Part shown: piece after piece, positions 32,241 through 33,788 of the stretch
Numbering within the stretch: the stretch's first letter is position 1
Layout: each line of letters begins with the position of its first letter
Source of the DNA: Bacteroidales bacterium
GTDB lineage: Bacteria; Bacteroidota; Bacteroidia; Bacteroidales; P3
NCBI GenBank assembly: GCA_016292015.1
Contig: JAEEZY010000022.1
Coordinates: 1-33,788, forward strand
Direction of reading: 5' to 3'
DNA: 33,788 bases
Position numbers and translations under genes: made by a program
Notes under the pieces: generated by a model
The model's database searches: none
Told to the model about the DNA's origin: nothing
The model's input: the letters and a program-made list of their open reading frames with translations, nothing else

Positions 32241-32840
32241 TTAATTGCAGGTACTATAAATATTGCAACACTGCTCCTCCGGAGGCATCCACCCCTCATA
32301 AACAGTACCTCTCTCTTCAGCTATAATCTTTAGCCAATTGTCACAAAAGTCAACAACTTCATACATATTTGGATTATATTCTTTTATCGTAATCATGCCA
32401 TAGGGATCTCTGGATGGACTCTTATATAATTTCATATCTCCATGATACGTTGATGAATAAATTTTCAAATGAGAATCCTTATTTATCCACCCTTTTGCTA
32501 TAACTTCATCTGTCATGGATGAACACGCAAATACAGAAAACATATCATCATTTTTCTCGATCAACCTAAAAAAGATGAAATCTTCTTTAATGGAATCATT
32601 TTTTACCTTTCCGATCACGTCCCCATAAGGATGGTCATAAATCTCAATTTCATCAAAATAAGCAATGTCCAGGAAAACGCTTGCATAAATAGCTGTATCC
32701 TCATCACAAAAACCATTGTGAAATGTTGTATCCGAGGCTCCAGTCGGTTTATCTATTTTACAATCATCATCCCCGCTGTTTAAGCATCCCGCAAAAATGA
32801 TTAATAATACGGAATAAACAAAATAAATGTTTATATTCAT
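32241..32840 (-). CDS. SH3-like lipoprotein, probable immunity protein of the Rhs effector
   Basis: The 199-residue protein has a lipoprotein signal (MNINIYFVYSVLLIIFAGC, lipidated Cys19). Two segments resemble bacterial SH3-like repeats: EIEIYDHPYGDVIGKVKND and MKLYKSPSRDPYGMI followed by NWLKIIAEERGTVYEGWM. It starts with an ATGA overlap on the stop of the Rhs effector gene. The arrangement of a small gene directly behind an Rhs C-terminus is the standard position for the cognate immunity protein. A periplasm-facing lipoprotein would suit an effector that attacks the cell wall. The gene is clearly more AT-rich than the flippase and the genes before it. The immunity role is inferred from position. 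Confidence 0.75.
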   Translation of the reverse strand: MNINIYFVYSVLLIIFAGCLNSGDDDCKIDKPTGASDTTFHNGFCDEDTAIYASVFLDIAYFDEIEIYDHPYGDVIGKVKNDSIKEDFIFFRLIEKNDDMFSVFACSSMTDEVIAKGWINKDSHLKIYSSTYHGDMKLYKSPSRDPYGMITIKEYNPNMYEVVDFCDNWLKIIAEERGTVYEGWMPPEEQCCNIYSTCN

Positions 32841-33769
32841 CTCCTTGTTATTTTTTTTACAGTAAACATATTAGGTACACTACCCGTCACTCCCTTAAGT
32901 GGAGTATATTCATATTGTGTTCTCGTAACCCTCACCGTAAAGTCCTTAACCCCAGACATGATTGTGTTAAATCTTTTAAAATCATCCGGAGCCAATAACA
33001 GACATCCCGTAGATACATTACCGCCAGCATATCCATTGGAGTTTGTAGAATGTATGAATATTCCATCTTTTACGGGTAAGCCATAGTTATATCCGGCATA
33101 AGGACTTAAATTAGGCTCATTATCGATTGTCCCAATGGATCCCCTATGCTCTAATACCCAATTTGACTTTAATCTTCCGCTTTTCCCTTTGGCATCGTAA
33201 TTCGCATTATATAATCCCTCTGCTATAGCACCATATTTTGAGTAGTTCGATGTCATCGTAAAACCCGTCATATGTGTTATATCATCTTCCCCATTTGGTC
33301 CATACACCGTGACATCTGCAGTAACAGACCCTTGCCCATTTATAAAACCACCTTCGCCGAGTTTCTCACCTCTAGACCCATTAAAAAGAACATGAGCTTG
33401 TCCTAAATATTTACCATCTAGTCCATTTTTATCCATTTGCTCTTGACTGTGATAGTCTGTCCACCGTATTTCAGTTTTTCCAGTTTTTACCTCTGTGTAT
33501 TCATACCAGTCATTCCCATCCGGATCCACAATCTTTATCGGGTTCCAGGCGCAGTAGTTGTACGGACTCAACGATGGATACTTGTCACTCATCGGGTCCA
33601 CACTCAACCACAGACTCAAATCAGAATTATAGTACCTTGCTCCGAAATAGTAATAGCCTGTTTCTGAGTCCTTCTCCTTGCCCGAGGAGTCCGAATGAAA
33701 AATGGCGGTGTTTTCAGGCCTTTTTGAGAGCCTGAGATTGGCTTTTTTGTATGTTGATTGAGGAGGCAT
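32837..33769 (-). CDS. Truncated Rhs tip: core end plus C-terminal effector domain
   Basis: The 310-residue frame has the conserved end of an Rhs core: GKEKDSETGYYYFGARYY (30-47), LSVDPMSDKYPSLSPYNYC and NPIKIVDPDGND (76-87). A variable domain follows (about 88-310). Within it GIFIHSTNSNG (H240), then STGCLLL (C256) and a nearby Asp, recall the His...S-x-G-C pattern of YkuD-type L,D-transpeptidases and DUF5675-like proteins, so a peptidoglycan target is possible. A stop codon lies directly upstream of its ATG (33770-33772), so the long N-terminal Rhs shell is missing in this frame: it is an orphan tip or a broken gene. A main Rhs gene may lie beyond the right edge. Low GC suggests transfer. 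Confidence 0.82.
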   Translation of the reverse strand: MPPQSTYKKANLRLSKRPENTAIFHSDSSGKEKDSETGYYYFGARYYNSDLSLWLSVDPMSDKYPSLSPYNYCAWNPIKIVDPDGNDWYEYTEVKTGKTEIRWTDYHSQEQMDKNGLDGKYLGQAHVLFNGSRGEKLGEGGFINGQGSVTADVTVYGPNGEDDITHMTGFTMTSNYSKYGAIAEGLYNANYDAKGKSGRLKSNWVLEHRGSIGTIDNEPNLSPYAGYNYGLPVKDGIFIHSTNSNGYAGGNVSTGCLLLAPDDFKRFNTIMSGVKDFTVRVTRTQYEYTPLKGVTGSVPNMFTVKKITRR

Positions 33770-33774
33770 TTATT
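33706..33774 (-). repeat. Direct repeat copy 1, at the 5' end of the Rhs tip
   Basis: This is the upper-coordinate partner of 32082-32150, about 1624 bp away. It encodes the first 22 residues or so of the truncated Rhs frame, a sequence that does not look like normal Rhs core, and ends just before GKEKDSETG. The two copies bracket the effector and immunity genes as a cassette. Confidence 0.75.
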
Positions 33775-33788
33775 CCAGCATAACAGGA

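Noticed and set aside
32084..32326. 80-codon plus-strand frame over the downstream Rhs repeat
   Set aside because: It overlaps the end of the immunity-like gene and consists mostly of the Rhs-derived repeat in antisense.

Overview
The window looks like a chromosomal segment of a member of the Bacteroidota, probably Bacteroidales. Several promoters fit the -33 TTTG / -7 TAnnTTTG pattern of that phylum (spacers of 18 to 20 nt). The gene families are also typical: long SprB/Ig-like repeat surface proteins, GLPGLI/DUF4412-like periplasmic proteins, FKBP lipoproteins and Rhs tips of the Bacteroidota type. I saw no rRNA, tRNA, CRISPR array or insertion sequence. All calls come from reading the sequence; no database search was run.

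Region 1 (1-15660, minus) is one uninterrupted reading frame of 5220 codons. It starts inside the window and runs off its left edge. It encodes a giant exported protein: a long signal peptide, CUB-like, FN3-like and jelly-roll-like domains, a block of GCDSI / WRG modules, about 27 Ig/SprB-like repeats with internal segmental duplications, and a further GCDS block that continues past the edge. Region 2 (15661-16666) is a gene-free divergent spacer with promoters on both sides and a striking 18-unit array of 11-bp degenerate repeats. Region 3 (16667-23085) has an M16 zinc peptidase (plus), then FtsK and a DUF4412-like periplasmic protein (both minus). Region 4 (23086-23494) is a second divergent spacer, with a 13-unit array of the same 11-bp family. 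Region 5 (23495-28387, plus) has an EamA/DMT transporter, a YfcE-like phosphoesterase, a lipoprotein closely linked to a polyprenyl-phosphate sugar transferase, and an FKBP-type PPIase lipoprotein. Short degenerate tandem repeats of period 7, or tandem mini-hairpins, lie between or at the ends of these genes.

Region 6 (28392-30346, plus) is the most interesting group. It is a tight operon behind a strong promoter that would give an almost leaderless mRNA. It holds three small lipoproteins that share a pattern of four cysteines after the lipidated one (CxC, C, C), plus a MauE/DoxX-like membrane protein fused to a thioredoxin-like CxxC domain. I infer an envelope thiol-redox system in which the lipoproteins are substrates or partners of the fusion protein. 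I do not recognise it as a described system. Region 7 (30360-31850, minus) is a Wzx-like flippase that converges on this operon; with the sugar transferase it suggests surface polysaccharide synthesis. Region 8 (32082-33788, minus) is an AT-rich Rhs tip with a C-terminal effector domain and an overlapping lipoprotein that is probably its immunity protein. The pair is bracketed by imperfect direct repeats, as expected for an exchangeable Rhs cassette.

A theme across the window is that many intergenic spacers carry phased degenerate tandem repeats, with a different period in each kind of spacer: 11 bp in both divergent spacers, 9 bp in the convergent one, 7 bp between co-directional genes.
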